Notes under the pieces: generated by a model | The model's database searches: none | Told to the model about the DNA's origin: nothing | Seen by the model: only the letters and a program-made list of their open reading frames with translations | Translations under genes and position numbers: made by a program | Assembly (NCBI GenBank): GCA_959602365.1 | Contig: CAUGSS010000020.1 | Coordinates: 1-49,695 of the forward strand | Reading direction: 5' to 3' | DNA from: an uncultured Eubacteriales bacterium | GTDB lineage: Bacteria > Bacillota > Clostridia > Oscillospirales > Oscillospiraceae | Length of the DNA stretch: 49,695 nucleotides | Part shown: positions 15,400 to 22,932 of the stretch, in pieces | Numbering within the stretch: position 1 is the first letter of the stretch | Layout: each line of letters starts with the position of its first letter

Positions 15400-18027
15400 T
15401 CAGCCCAGAGCGGCGGCGGACTCCTTCAGCTGGGCGATCAGGGCCCGGGTCTTGTCCAGATTATCCCGCTCCCGCTGGACCACCGCCTCGGGGGCCTTGG
15501 AGACAAACTTCTCGTTGGAGAGCTTCTTTTCGATGGAGGCCAGGTATTTTTCCGCCTTCTCGATCTCCTTGGCCAGCCTTGCCCGCTCCGCCTCCAGGTC
15601 CACCAGCTCGGCCAGGGGGATATAGAGCTTGGCGGCGGAGGTGACCACGCTCACCAGCCCGTCCAGGCTGACGGGGGGCTGGGCGGTGATGTTCACCTGG
15701 CTGGCGTTGGCCAGCCGCTGCAGGAAGGGGATGCCGGCGGCAAACACGGCCTGATCCTCGGTGACCACAGTGAGCTCCGCCTTCTTGGAGGGGGGCACGT
15801 TCATCTCGCTGCGGCGGGCCCGGATGGCCTTGATGGCGTCCATGACCAGCTCCATAGCCCGCTCCTCCTCGGGGAAGTTCAGGGCGGCGTCATACTCCGG
15901 CCAGGACTGGAGCATCAGGAAGTCCCCCTCGTGGGGCAGGGCCTGCCAGATCTCCTCGGTGATGAAGGGCATGAAGGGGTGGAGCAGCTTCAAAATCTGG
16001 GTGAGCACATGGCAGAGCACCTGCTGGGCCTGCTCCTTGGCGTCTGCGTCCTCCCCGTTCAGCCGGGCCTTGGTCAGCTCGATATACCAGTCGCAGAAGG
16101 TGTCCCAGATGAAGTCATAGAGCTTCTGGGCGGCCACACCCATCTCGTAGGACTCCATGTTGGCGGTGACGTCCCGGATGACCGCGTTGAGCTTGGAGAG
16201 GATCCACTTGTCCTCCAGCTCCAGCTGCTCCGGCAGGGCACAGCGGTCGATGGTCAGGTTCATCAGCAGGAAGCGGCTGGCGTTCCAGATCTTGTTGGCG
16301 AAGTTCCGCATGGCCTCGCAGCGCTCGGTGTAGAAGCGCATGTCGTTGCCGGGGGAGTTGCCGGTGATCAGGTTGAAGCGCAGGGCGTCGCAGCCGTACT
16401 TGTCGATCATCTCCAGGGGGTCGATGCCGTTGCCCAGGCTCTTGGACATCTTGCGGCCCTGGGCGTCCCGCACCAGGCCGTGGATGAGCACGGTGTGGAA
16501 GGGGGGCTGCTTCGTCTGCTCGCAGCCGGAGAAGATCATCCGGGCCACCCAGAAGAAGATGATGTCGTAGCCGGTGACCAGCACGTCGGTGGGATAGAAG
16601 TAGTCCAGATCGGCGGTCTGATCCGGCCAGCCCAGGGTGGAGAAGGGCCACAGGGCGGAGGAGAACCAGGTGTCCAGCACGTCCGGGTCCCGGGTGAGGT
16701 TGGGGCTGCCGCAGTGCTGGCAGACCTCCGGGTCCTCCCGGGTGCAGGTCATCTTGCCGCAGTCGGCGCAGTACCACACCGGGATCTGGTGGCCCCACCA
16801 GAGCTGGCGGGAGATGCACCAGTCGTGGACGTTCTCCATCCAGTTCAGGTAGGTCTTGGAGAACCGCTCCGGGACGAACTTGACCTCGCCCTCCCGGACC
16901 ACCCGCATGGCCTCCCGGGCCAGGGGCTCCATCTTGACGAACCACTGGGCGGAGATGATGGGCTCCACGTCGTTGTGGCAGCGGTAGCAGGTGCCCACGT
17001 TGTGGGAGTAGTCCTCGATCTTCTCCATCAGGCCCAGCTCTTCCATCCTGGCCACCACCGCCTTGCGGGCCTCGTAGCGGTCCATCCCCTCGAAGGGGCC
17101 GCCCTCGGCGTTGACCACGCCATTGTCGTCCAGCACCCGGATGACCTCCAGGTCGTGGCGCAGGCCCACCTCGAAGTCGTTGGGGTCGTGGGCGGGGGTC
17201 ATCTTCACGCAGCCGGTGCCGAAGTCCATCTCCACATACTCATCGGCCACAATGGGGATCTCCCGGTTCATGATGGGCAGGGTGACGGTCTTGCCCACCA
17301 GATCCCTGTAGCGCTCGTCATTGGGGTTGACGGCCACGCCGGTGTCGCCCATCATGGTCTCGGGCCGGGTGGTGGCCACCACCAGATAGCCGGAGCCGTC
17401 GGTCAGGGGATAGCGCATGTGCCACAGGTGGCCGGGCTTGTCCTGGTACTCCACCTCGGCGTCGGACAGGGCGGTGACGCAGTGGGGGCACCAGTTGATG
17501 ATCCGGCTGCCCTTGTAGATCAGCCCCTTCTCGTAGAGGTTGACGAACACCTCCCGGACCGCCTTGGAGCAGCCCTCGTCCATGGTAAAGCGGGAGCGCT
17601 CCCAGTCGCAGGAGGCGCCCAGCTTCTTCTGCTGCTCCACGATGCGGTTGCCGAACTTCTCCTTCCAGGCCCAGACCCGCTCCAGGAACTTCTCCCGGCC
17701 CAGGTCGTAGCGGGTGAGGCCCTCCTTGACCCGCAGCTCCTCCTCCACCTTGATCTGGGTGGCGATGCCGGCGTGGTCGGTGCCCGGCACCCAAAGCGCC
17801 GCATAGCCCTGCATCCGCTTGAAGCGGGTCAGGATGTCCTGCATGGTGGCGTCCATGGCGTGGCCCATATGCAGCTGGCCGGTGACGTTGGGGGGCGGCA
17901 TGACGATGGTAAAGGGCTTTTTCTCCGGATCAGCCTTGCCTCTGAAGCAGCCGTGGCTCTCCCACTGGGCGTAGATCCGCTCCTCCACTTCCTTGGGATC
18001 GTAGACCTTTGGCAGTTCTCTTGCCAT
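15400..18027 (-). CDS. valS: Valine-tRNA ligase
   Basis: An 875-residue class I synthetase of normal length that charges tRNA-Val. The HIGH-type motif is HMGH within PNVTGQLHMGHAMD (about residue 45), the editing domain occupies the middle, KMSKS follows GRKMSKSLGNGIDP (about 525), and the C-terminal coiled coil (about 805-870) binds the tRNA. The ATG at 18027 lies 9 bases after AAGGAG; a TTG three codons earlier is less well placed. Expression is controlled by the T-box leader at 18028-18304 and ends at the 15291-15335 terminator. Confidence 0.96.
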   Translation of the reverse strand: MARELPKVYDPKEVEERIYAQWESHGCFRGKADPEKKPFTIVMPPPNVTGQLHMGHAMDATMQDILTRFKRMQGYAALWVPGTDHAGIATQIKVEEELRVKEGLTRYDLGREKFLERVWAWKEKFGNRIVEQQKKLGASCDWERSRFTMDEGCSKAVREVFVNLYEKGLIYKGSRIINWCPHCVTALSDAEVEYQDKPGHLWHMRYPLTDGSGYLVVATTRPETMMGDTGVAVNPNDERYRDLVGKTVTLPIMNREIPIVADEYVEMDFGTGCVKMTPAHDPNDFEVGLRHDLEVIRVLDDNGVVNAEGGPFEGMDRYEARKAVVARMEELGLMEKIEDYSHNVGTCYRCHNDVEPIISAQWFVKMEPLAREAMRVVREGEVKFVPERFSKTYLNWMENVHDWCISRQLWWGHQIPVWYCADCGKMTCTREDPEVCQHCGSPNLTRDPDVLDTWFSSALWPFSTLGWPDQTADLDYFYPTDVLVTGYDIIFFWVARMIFSGCEQTKQPPFHTVLIHGLVRDAQGRKMSKSLGNGIDPLEMIDKYGCDALRFNLITGNSPGNDMRFYTERCEAMRNFANKIWNASRFLLMNLTIDRCALPEQLELEDKWILSKLNAVIRDVTANMESYEMGVAAQKLYDFIWDTFCDWYIELTKARLNGEDADAKEQAQQVLCHVLTQILKLLHPFMPFITEEIWQALPHEGDFLMLQSWPEYDAALNFPEEERAMELVMDAIKAIRARRSEMNVPPSKKAELTVVTEDQAVFAAGIPFLQRLANASQVNITAQPPVSLDGLVSVVTSAAKLYIPLAELVDLEAERARLAKEIEKAEKYLASIEKKLSNEKFVSKAPEAVVQRERDNLDKTRALIAQLKESAAALG

Positions 18028-18304
18028 TTGATTCAACTCCTTGTTCCATAAAAAAGCGCCCCGGGCCGTTCAACGGCTCAGGGCGAAACTTGTTCCGCGG
18101 TACCACCTGAATTCGGCGCCAACAGATGCGCCGCACTCTGGCCCCGATAACGGTGGGCATTCCGCCGCCCTCTAGCCATACCTGGCATGGTTCAAGCGCG
18201 GTGCTCCGGGACGACTTTCTCCAGCGCCGAACAGGGCCTTGCAGCCGGGCGGCCCCTCTCTGGGGATCGGCGGGTGGGTACTCCTTCCCATCTTCGCAGA
18301 TAAC
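18028..18304 (-). ncRNA. T-box leader RNA of valS
   Basis: The minus-strand leader contains the conserved T-box AGGTGGTACCGCG (18096-18108), which pairs with the free acceptor end of uncharged tRNA, and right after it a GC-rich terminator hairpin ending in a run of T (about 18050-18087). Upstream are features expected of stem I (GGAAGGAGTAC and an AGAGAG stretch). Two overlapping GUC triplets at 18210-18215, followed by a purine or C, could be the valine specifier; this part is a guess. Uncharged tRNA-Val is expected to prevent termination. Confidence 0.93.
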
Positions 18305-18310
18305 GTCTGT

Positions 18311-18339
18311 AGTATAACCAACCGGTTCAAAAATGTCAA
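18311..18339 (-). promoter_or_regulatory. Promoter of the valS T-box transcript
   Basis: Minus-strand TTGACA (18334-18339), 17 bases, TATACT (18311-18316). Transcription should start near 18304. Confidence 0.88.
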
Positions 18340-18420
18340 GGTTTTCCCTGTATTCCGGAAAAATCCGGCAAGAGGTTCCACCCCCGCAGGGGTGCGGCGG
18401 CAAATTTTCCGGCATTTTGG

Positions 18421-18449
18421 TTGCGGCGGAGGCCCGCCGGGAGTAAAAT
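18421..18449 (+). promoter_or_regulatory. Promoter of the aldo/keto reductase gene
   Basis: TTGCGG (18421-18426), 17 bases, TAAAAT (18444-18449). The leader to the start codon is about 80 bases and GC-rich. Confidence 0.65.
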
Positions 18450-18534
18450 AGAGCCATCCGGGGCCGCAGGGCCGGAGCTGCCCCGCCGACTGCGGGGCCC
18501 CATCAGAGACTGACACGGAACAGGAGGAGCGCAC

Positions 18535-19662
18535 ATGGAATTCGACTGGCGCAAAGACACCCCCAAGCTGGGCTTCGGCCTGATGCGCCTGCCCAAAGGG
18601 GCAGACGGGAAAACCGATCTGGAGACCACCCGGCGGATGGTAGACCGGTTTCTGGATGCCGGAATGACCTATTTTGATACCGCCTATGTCTATGACGACG
18701 GCGGCTCTGAGCGGGCGGCCAGGGCCGCCCTGGTGGAACGGCATCCCCGGGACAGCTTTACCCTGGCCACCAAGCTGTGCGCCTGGCGGGACGCGCCGGA
18801 TGAGGAGGCGGCCAAGCGGCAGCTCTACACCAGTCTGGAGCGCACCGGGGCGGGCTATTTCGACTATTACCTGCTCCACTCCATACAGACGGGAAACCTC
18901 CAGCGCTATGACGAGCTCCACCTCTGGGATTTTGTCCAGGAGCAGAAGGCAAAGGGGCTGATCCGGCACTGGGGCTTCTCCTTCCACGCCGGACCGGAAC
19001 TGCTGGACAAACTGCTCACCGAACACCCGGAGGCGGACTTCGTTCAGCTGCAGCTCAACTACGCCGACTGGGAGAACCCGGATGTGACCTCACGGGCCAA
19101 CTATGAGGTGGCCCGGCGGCATGGCAAGCCCATTGTGGTGATGGAGCCGGTCAAGGGGGGCGCCCTGGCCCAGCCCATCCCCGCCGTACAGCAGATCTTC
19201 CGCGCGGCCAATCCCAACGCCTCCTTCGCCTCCTGGGCCATCCGCTATGCCGCCTCTCTGGAGGGCATCCTGACGGTGCTGTCCGGCATGTCCACCCTGG
19301 AACAGATGGAGGATAACCTCTCCTACATGCAGAACTTCAGGCCGCTGGACGGGGCTGAGCGGGTTGCCGTACAGCGGGCCCAGGAGGCCATCCACGGCGT
19401 GAAGTCCATCCCCTGCACCGGCTGCCGCTACTGCACCCCGGGCTGTCCCATGCAGATCCCCATCCCGGAGATCTTCGCCGCCCGGAACAAACAGCTGGTC
19501 TGGGGCCAGCTGGAGGAGGGGCGGGCTGACTATGCCCGGGCCGTCCAGTCCGGCGGACGCGCCCAAGACTGCATCGCCTGCGGCCAGTGCGAAGGGGTGT
19601 GTCCGCAGCAGATCGATGTCGTCGCCCGGCTGCGGGACTGCGCCGCCCAGCTGGACCGCTGA
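18535..19662 (+). CDS. Aldo/keto reductase with C-terminal 4Fe-4S clusters
   Basis: A 375-residue protein. Residues 1-290 form an aldo/keto reductase TIM barrel (GFGLMRLP, FDTAYVY with the catalytic Tyr, ATKL, and a histidine in LLHS). The last 90 residues carry two cluster motifs: CTGCRYCTPGCP and CIACGQCEGVCP. This fusion is common in anaerobes and suggests electron transfer between NAD(P)H, ferredoxin-type carriers and a carbonyl substrate that is not known. GGAGG precedes the ATG. The gene has its own promoter. Confidence 0.92.
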   Translation: MEFDWRKDTPKLGFGLMRLPKGADGKTDLETTRRMVDRFLDAGMTYFDTAYVYDDGGSERAARAALVERHPRDSFTLATKLCAWRDAPDEEAAKRQLYTSLERTGAGYFDYYLLHSIQTGNLQRYDELHLWDFVQEQKAKGLIRHWGFSFHAGPELLDKLLTEHPEADFVQLQLNYADWENPDVTSRANYEVARRHGKPIVVMEPVKGGALAQPIPAVQQIFRAANPNASFASWAIRYAASLEGILTVLSGMSTLEQMEDNLSYMQNFRPLDGAERVAVQRAQEAIHGVKSIPCTGCRYCTPGCPMQIPIPEIFAARNKQLVWGQLEEGRADYARAVQSGGRAQDCIACGQCEGVCPQQIDVVARLRDCAAQLDR

Positions 19663-19721
19663 ATCCCGCCCTCCCAAAACCGCCGCATAAGTTCTGCTAA
19701 TTGGGACATTCAGAACCGGAA

Positions 19722-19749
19722 TTGTCATTTGCGGGAAATGCTTTAAAAT
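19722..19749 (+). promoter_or_regulatory. Promoter of the CMD-domain gene
   Basis: TTGTCA (19722-19727), 16 bases, TAAAAT (19744-19749). The 80-base leader holds a GC-rich hairpin around 19771-19797. Confidence 0.65.
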
Positions 19750-19835
19750 AGAATATGGACCGGCGGCCCCGCCCGCTCCCCAGCGGAGCGGCGGCCGGAG
19801 GCAGCCGTTCAGAATATCAGATAAGGACAGGTGAT

Positions 19836-20597
19836 ATGGCAATGAACACCACAGAGCAGGCCCGGGCATATGAGCAAAAGATGTTCCCAGGCTGTTCCGC
19901 TCCCCTGCGGGAGACAGACCCGGAATTTATGGAGCGGTTTGAAAACTTTGCCTTTGACGAGGTGGTGAACAGCGACGACCTGGACGACCGGACCCGGATG
20001 ATGGCCATACTGGCCACCCTGCTGGGCTGTCAGGGCATCGAACTGTTCCAAGTGATGCTGCCCGCCGCCCTGGAGGCGGGGGTCACCCCGGTGGAGGCCA
20101 AGGAGATCGTCTATCAGGGGGCGGCCTATCTGGGCATGGGACGGGTTTATCCCTTCCTGAAGGCCGCCAACGAGGTCCTGTCTGCCCGGGGCATCTCCCT
20201 CCCCCTGGAGGGACAGGCCACCACCACCCCGGACACCCGGCTGGCCGACGGAGAACAGGCCCAGGTGGACATCTTCGGAGACGGGATGCGGGGCTTTTCC
20301 CAGTCCGGCCCGGAGGAGAGCCGCCATATCAACAAGTGGCTGTCTGACAACTGTTTCGGCGACTACTATACCCGTACCGGCCTGGACTACAGGCAGCGGG
20401 AGATGATCACCTTCTGCTTTCTGGCCGCCCAGGGCGGCTGCGAACCCCAGCTGACCTCCCACGCCGCCGGAAACATGCGCATCGGCAACGACAAGGCCTT
20501 CCTCATCAAGGTGATCTCCCAGTGTCTGCCCTATATCGGCTATCCCCGCAGCCTGAATGCCCTGCGCTGCGTCAACCAGGCCGCCGGACAGGCGTGA
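19836..20597 (+). CDS. Carboxymuconolactone decarboxylase-like (AhpD-fold) protein
   Basis: A 253-residue protein built of two CMD/AhpD-like helical repeats (about 25-115 and 145-245). The stretches RTRMMAILATLLGCQG and QREMITFCFLAAQGGCEPQLTSHAAGNM are typical of the family. It lacks a CxxC pair, so it is closer to the decarboxylase/isomerase-like members than to peroxidase partner AhpD. Substrate unknown. The start ATG at 19836 follows AGGACAGGTGAT. Family members in related bacteria are often next to a cupin gene, and a damaged one follows here at 20648. Confidence 0.82.
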   Translation: MAMNTTEQARAYEQKMFPGCSAPLRETDPEFMERFENFAFDEVVNSDDLDDRTRMMAILATLLGCQGIELFQVMLPAALEAGVTPVEAKEIVYQGAAYLGMGRVYPFLKAANEVLSARGISLPLEGQATTTPDTRLADGEQAQVDIFGDGMRGFSQSGPEESRHINKWLSDNCFGDYYTRTGLDYRQREMITFCFLAAQGGCEPQLTSHAAGNMRIGNDKAFLIKVISQCLPYIGYPRSLNALRCVNQAAGQA

Positions 20598-20647
20598 TCC
20601 CCTGGCGCCCCCCAATGCATCAGGGCAAAGAGGGCCAAGCCAAATCT

Positions 20648-21145
20648 ATGCCCCGAGCGCACAATCCCGGCGTATTCTCCATGGGCGGCAAGCCGCCCGA
20701 AGCCTTCCGCCCCAACTTCACCGGCCAGGCCTGGGCGAACCCCTGACTGACAGGGACGCCCCATCGCCAATGTGGCCTTTGAGCCGGGCTGCCGGAACAG
20801 CTGGCACATCCACCACCACAAGGGAGACCAGATCCTGCTGGCCGCCGGCGGACGCGGCTGGTCCCAGGCCCGGGGCGAACCCGCCCGGGAACTTCACCCC
20901 GGGGACGTGGTGGACATCCCCCCGAGGTCAAGCACTGGCACGGAGCCGTGGCGGACAGCTGGGTTTCCCACCTGGCGGTAGCGATACCCGCAGAGGGCGG
21001 CTCCAACCAGTGGCTGGAGCCGGTCTCCGGCGAGGAGTACGGCAAGCTCCGATCTCCCGCCATCACCCCCCTATATTTTACCCTCAGGGCCAGGGGCCGT
21101 TTACGGCCTCTGGTCCTGGGGTGCAGAGGAGCGAAACATATATGA
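20648..21145 (+). pseudogene. Cupin-domain gene broken by three single-base losses
   Basis: Read piecewise in three frames, this stretch encodes one cupin: MPRAHNPGVFSMGG... in frame 2, LTDRDAP in frame 1, IANVAFEPGCRNSWHIHHHKGDQ to GDVVDIP in frame 3, then EVKHWHGAVADSW...EEYGKL again in frame 2. The metal-binding histidines (HIHH and HWH) are kept. Each frame change equals one missing base, and each falls in a run of C: 20740-20743, 20759-20762 and 20918-20923. The sum is three bases, so the last part is back in the starting frame. Recognisable homology stops near 21049; the frame closes at the TGA of 21143-21145. Either a young pseudogene or homopolymer sequencing errors. It follows a CMD gene, its usual neighbour. 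Confidence 0.8.
21086..21117 (+). promoter_or_regulatory. Strong hairpin before the ECF transporter gene
   Basis: A 14-base-pair stem (21086-21099 with 21104-21117, two G-T pairs) with loop TTTA. No T tract follows, so it is not an ordinary terminator. It lies 24 bases before the ATG of the S-component gene. Confidence 0.55.
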
Positions 21146-21708
21146 AGAAAAACATCAAAAATATGGTCCTGGCAGCCATGTTCCTGGCCATCGGCCTGGT
21201 GCTGCCCCTGTTCACCGGCCAGATCCCCCAGGTGGGCAACATGCTGCTGCCCATGCACATTCCGGTCTTTCTGTGCGGCCTGATCTGCGGCTGGCAGTAC
21301 GGCGCGGCGGTGGGCTTTATCGTCCCCCTGCTCCGCTCGGCCATCTTCGGCATGCCGGTGTTCTTCCCCTCCGCCACCGCCATGGCCTTTGAGCTGATGA
21401 CCTATGGCCTGGTGGCCGGACTGCTGTACGCCCTCTCCCGGTGGCAGTGCGTCATCGCCCTGTACCGCTGCCTGATCGCCGCCATGGTGGCCGGACGGGT
21501 GGTCTGGGGCGTGGTCCAGGCCATCCAGCTGGGCCTGACCGGCAGCCGTCTCACCTGGGAAATGTTCATCGCCAGCGCCTTCCTCAACGCCATCCCCGGC
21601 ATCATCGTGCAGCTGCTGCTGATCCCGGGGGTCATGGTGGCCCTGAACCGCACCGGTTTGGTCCGCTTCCGGAAGCGCCAGACTGCGGCCAGCCCGGCGG
21701 AGCGCTGA
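21142..21708 (+). CDS. ECF transporter substrate-binding (S) component
   Basis: A 188-residue membrane protein with about six hydrophobic helices, of the ECF S-component superfamily (PF12822 type). Typical stretches are LAAMFLAIGLVLPLFTGQIPQVGNMLLPMHIPVFLCGLICGW and the short loop after it. S components bind a vitamin or similar micronutrient and dock to a shared EcfA/EcfA'/EcfT module encoded elsewhere. The specific ligand is not evident. GAGGAG lies upstream. The next gene, a uridine-kinase-like enzyme, starts two bases after its stop codon, suggesting import coupled to phosphorylation. Confidence 0.85.
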   Translation: MKKNIKNMVLAAMFLAIGLVLPLFTGQIPQVGNMLLPMHIPVFLCGLICGWQYGAAVGFIVPLLRSAIFGMPVFFPSATAMAFELMTYGLVAGLLYALSRWQCVIALYRCLIAAMVAGRVVWGVVQAIQLGLTGSRLTWEMFIASAFLNAIPGIIVQLLLIPGVMVALNRTGLVRFRKRQTAASPAER

Positions 21709-21710
21709 GC

Positions 21711-22307
21711 ATGACCCGGGCCGCAGCCTATCTGCTGCAGGAAATCCAGCGCCGGGGCGCCAGCTCCCCTCTGCTGATCGCCATTGACGGGCGGTGCGCC
21801 GCGGGCAAGACCACCCTGGCCGCCGAACTGCAGGGGGAGACCGGCTGCAACGTGGTTCACATGGATGATTTTTTCCTGCGCCCGGAGCAGCGCACTGCCC
21901 AAAGGCTGGCCCAGAGCGGCGGCAACGTGGACTGGGAGCGTTTTCAGGCTGAGGTGCTGATCCCGCTGAGGCAGGGCATCTCCTTCTCTTACCGCCCCTA
22001 TGACTGCCGCACCCAGGCGCTGAAAGAGGCTGTCCAGGTGTCTCCCCGGGCTGTGACCCTGGTGGAGGGCTCCTACAGCTGCCACCCCCAGCTCTGGAAC
22101 TACTATGGGCTGCGCCTGTTTTTGACGGTAGATCCCCAGGAGCAGCTGCGGCGCATCCGGCTGCGGAGCGGCCCGGAGGCGCTGGAGGTATTCCGCACCC
22201 GCTGGATTCCCATGGAGGAGCAGTACTTCCGGGCCTTTTCCATCCCAGAGCGCTGTGATGCCCGCTTTTCCACCGACGGCATGGGCCAGGCTCCCCACCA
22301 ACAATAA
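21711..22307 (+). CDS. Uridine kinase-like P-loop kinase
   Basis: A 198-residue P-loop kinase of the uridine kinase / phosphoribulokinase group. Walker A is GRCAAGKTT (about residues 28-36), HMDDFFL follows as the substrate-side motif, and a late basic lid (RRIRLRSG) is present. The group includes uridine, pantothenate and nicotinamide riboside kinases; this divergent member may not act on uridine. The start lies two bases after the S-component stop codon. A strong terminator follows. Confidence 0.85.
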   Translation: MTRAAAYLLQEIQRRGASSPLLIAIDGRCAAGKTTLAAELQGETGCNVVHMDDFFLRPEQRTAQRLAQSGGNVDWERFQAEVLIPLRQGISFSYRPYDCRTQALKEAVQVSPRAVTLVEGSYSCHPQLWNYYGLRLFLTVDPQEQLRRIRLRSGPEALEVFRTRWIPMEEQYFRAFSIPERCDARFSTDGMGQAPHQQ

Positions 22308-22315
22308 CCGAAGAA

Positions 22316-22351
22316 GGCCGCCGGCCGCCTGAGGCGGCCGGCGGCCCTTTT
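22316..22351 (+). terminator. Terminator after the kinase gene
   Basis: A 14-base-pair GC-only stem (22316-22329 with 22333-22346), loop TGA, followed by TTTT. The 184 bases between it and the trxA terminator hold no gene I can support, only a further GC-rich inverted repeat near 22365-22408. Confidence 0.87.
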
Positions 22352-22535
22352 CATTGCGTGGCCCCGTCGGCCCTGCCGCCGAGGGGGCGGCAGCCCTGCC
22401 CGACGGCAATGCCGCGGCGTACCCGCTGCTCCCCCATCTTCTGCGCCGCACCCTCCCCGGCCGATTTTCCGGAGAGCTGGCGCTGTGCGCTGTCCCAGGG
22501 AATTCACCGACTTGCCTCCATCGGACCTTTGGCAA

Positions 22536-22576
22536 TAAAAACAGGACGGGAACCCGCCTGCGGCAGGTTCCCGTCC
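22536..22576 (-). terminator. Terminator of the trxB-trxA operon
   Basis: A 15-base-pair stem with one mismatch (22544-22558 with 22562-22576), followed on the minus strand by a T-rich run (TGTTTTTATT). Confidence 0.85.
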
Positions 22577-22606
22577 ATTGCTGCGCTTCAAATGCCGGGG
22601 GGCGGA

Positions 22607-22927
22607 TCAATTCAGGGCCGCGTCCAGGGCCTGGCTGTAGGCGGCGGCAGGCATGGCCCCCACCTTCCGGTCCACCTCCTGGCCGTCCTTCAGGATGACC
22701 ACATTGGGGATGGACATGACGCCGTACTCCCGGGCCAGCTCCGGCTCCTGGTCCACGTCCACCTTGCCGACGATGACCTTGCCCTCGTACTGCCCGGCCA
22801 GCTGCTCGATCACCGGGGCGATCATCTTGCAGGGGCCGCACCAGGCGGCCCAGAAATCCACCAGCATCACGCCGCCCTGGGCCCGGGCCTTCTCAAAACC
22901 TTCCTTGCTGAAATGCACAACTGCCAT
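22607..22927 (-). CDS. trxA: Thioredoxin
   Basis: A 106-residue thioredoxin of normal length with the active site WCGPC (Cys30, Cys33), the buried Asp near residue 24 and the cis-proline in MSIPNV. It reduces disulfides of cytoplasmic proteins. It begins 5 bases after the stop codon of the reductase-like gene, so the two form an operon and the reductase is very likely its electron source. Confidence 0.95.
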   Translation of the reverse strand: MAVVHFSKEGFEKARAQGGVMLVDFWAAWCGPCKMIAPVIEQLAGQYEGKVIVGKVDVDQEPELAREYGVMSIPNVVILKDGQEVDRKVGAMPAAAYSQALDAALN

Positions 22928-22932
22928 ATCGT

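Noticed and set aside
15296..15400. TTGACA at 15359-15364 (minus strand) as the spoIIA promoter.
   Set aside because: No acceptable -10 box lies at a normal distance, and the valS terminator lies between it and spoIIAA. A sigma-H promoter was looked for, but only a -35-like AGGATTA was found without GAAT.
15931..18051. Long plus-strand open frame opposite valS.
   Set aside because: Shadow of valS: its codon pattern is set by the real gene on the minus strand.
22352..22535. Minus-strand sequence with faint likeness to a cobalamin riboswitch (GGTGAATTCC, later GAGCAGCGGG).
   Set aside because: The B12 box (AGCC.G.AGACC.GCC) is not matched, and no gene on that strand lies downstream; it sits between two convergent terminators.
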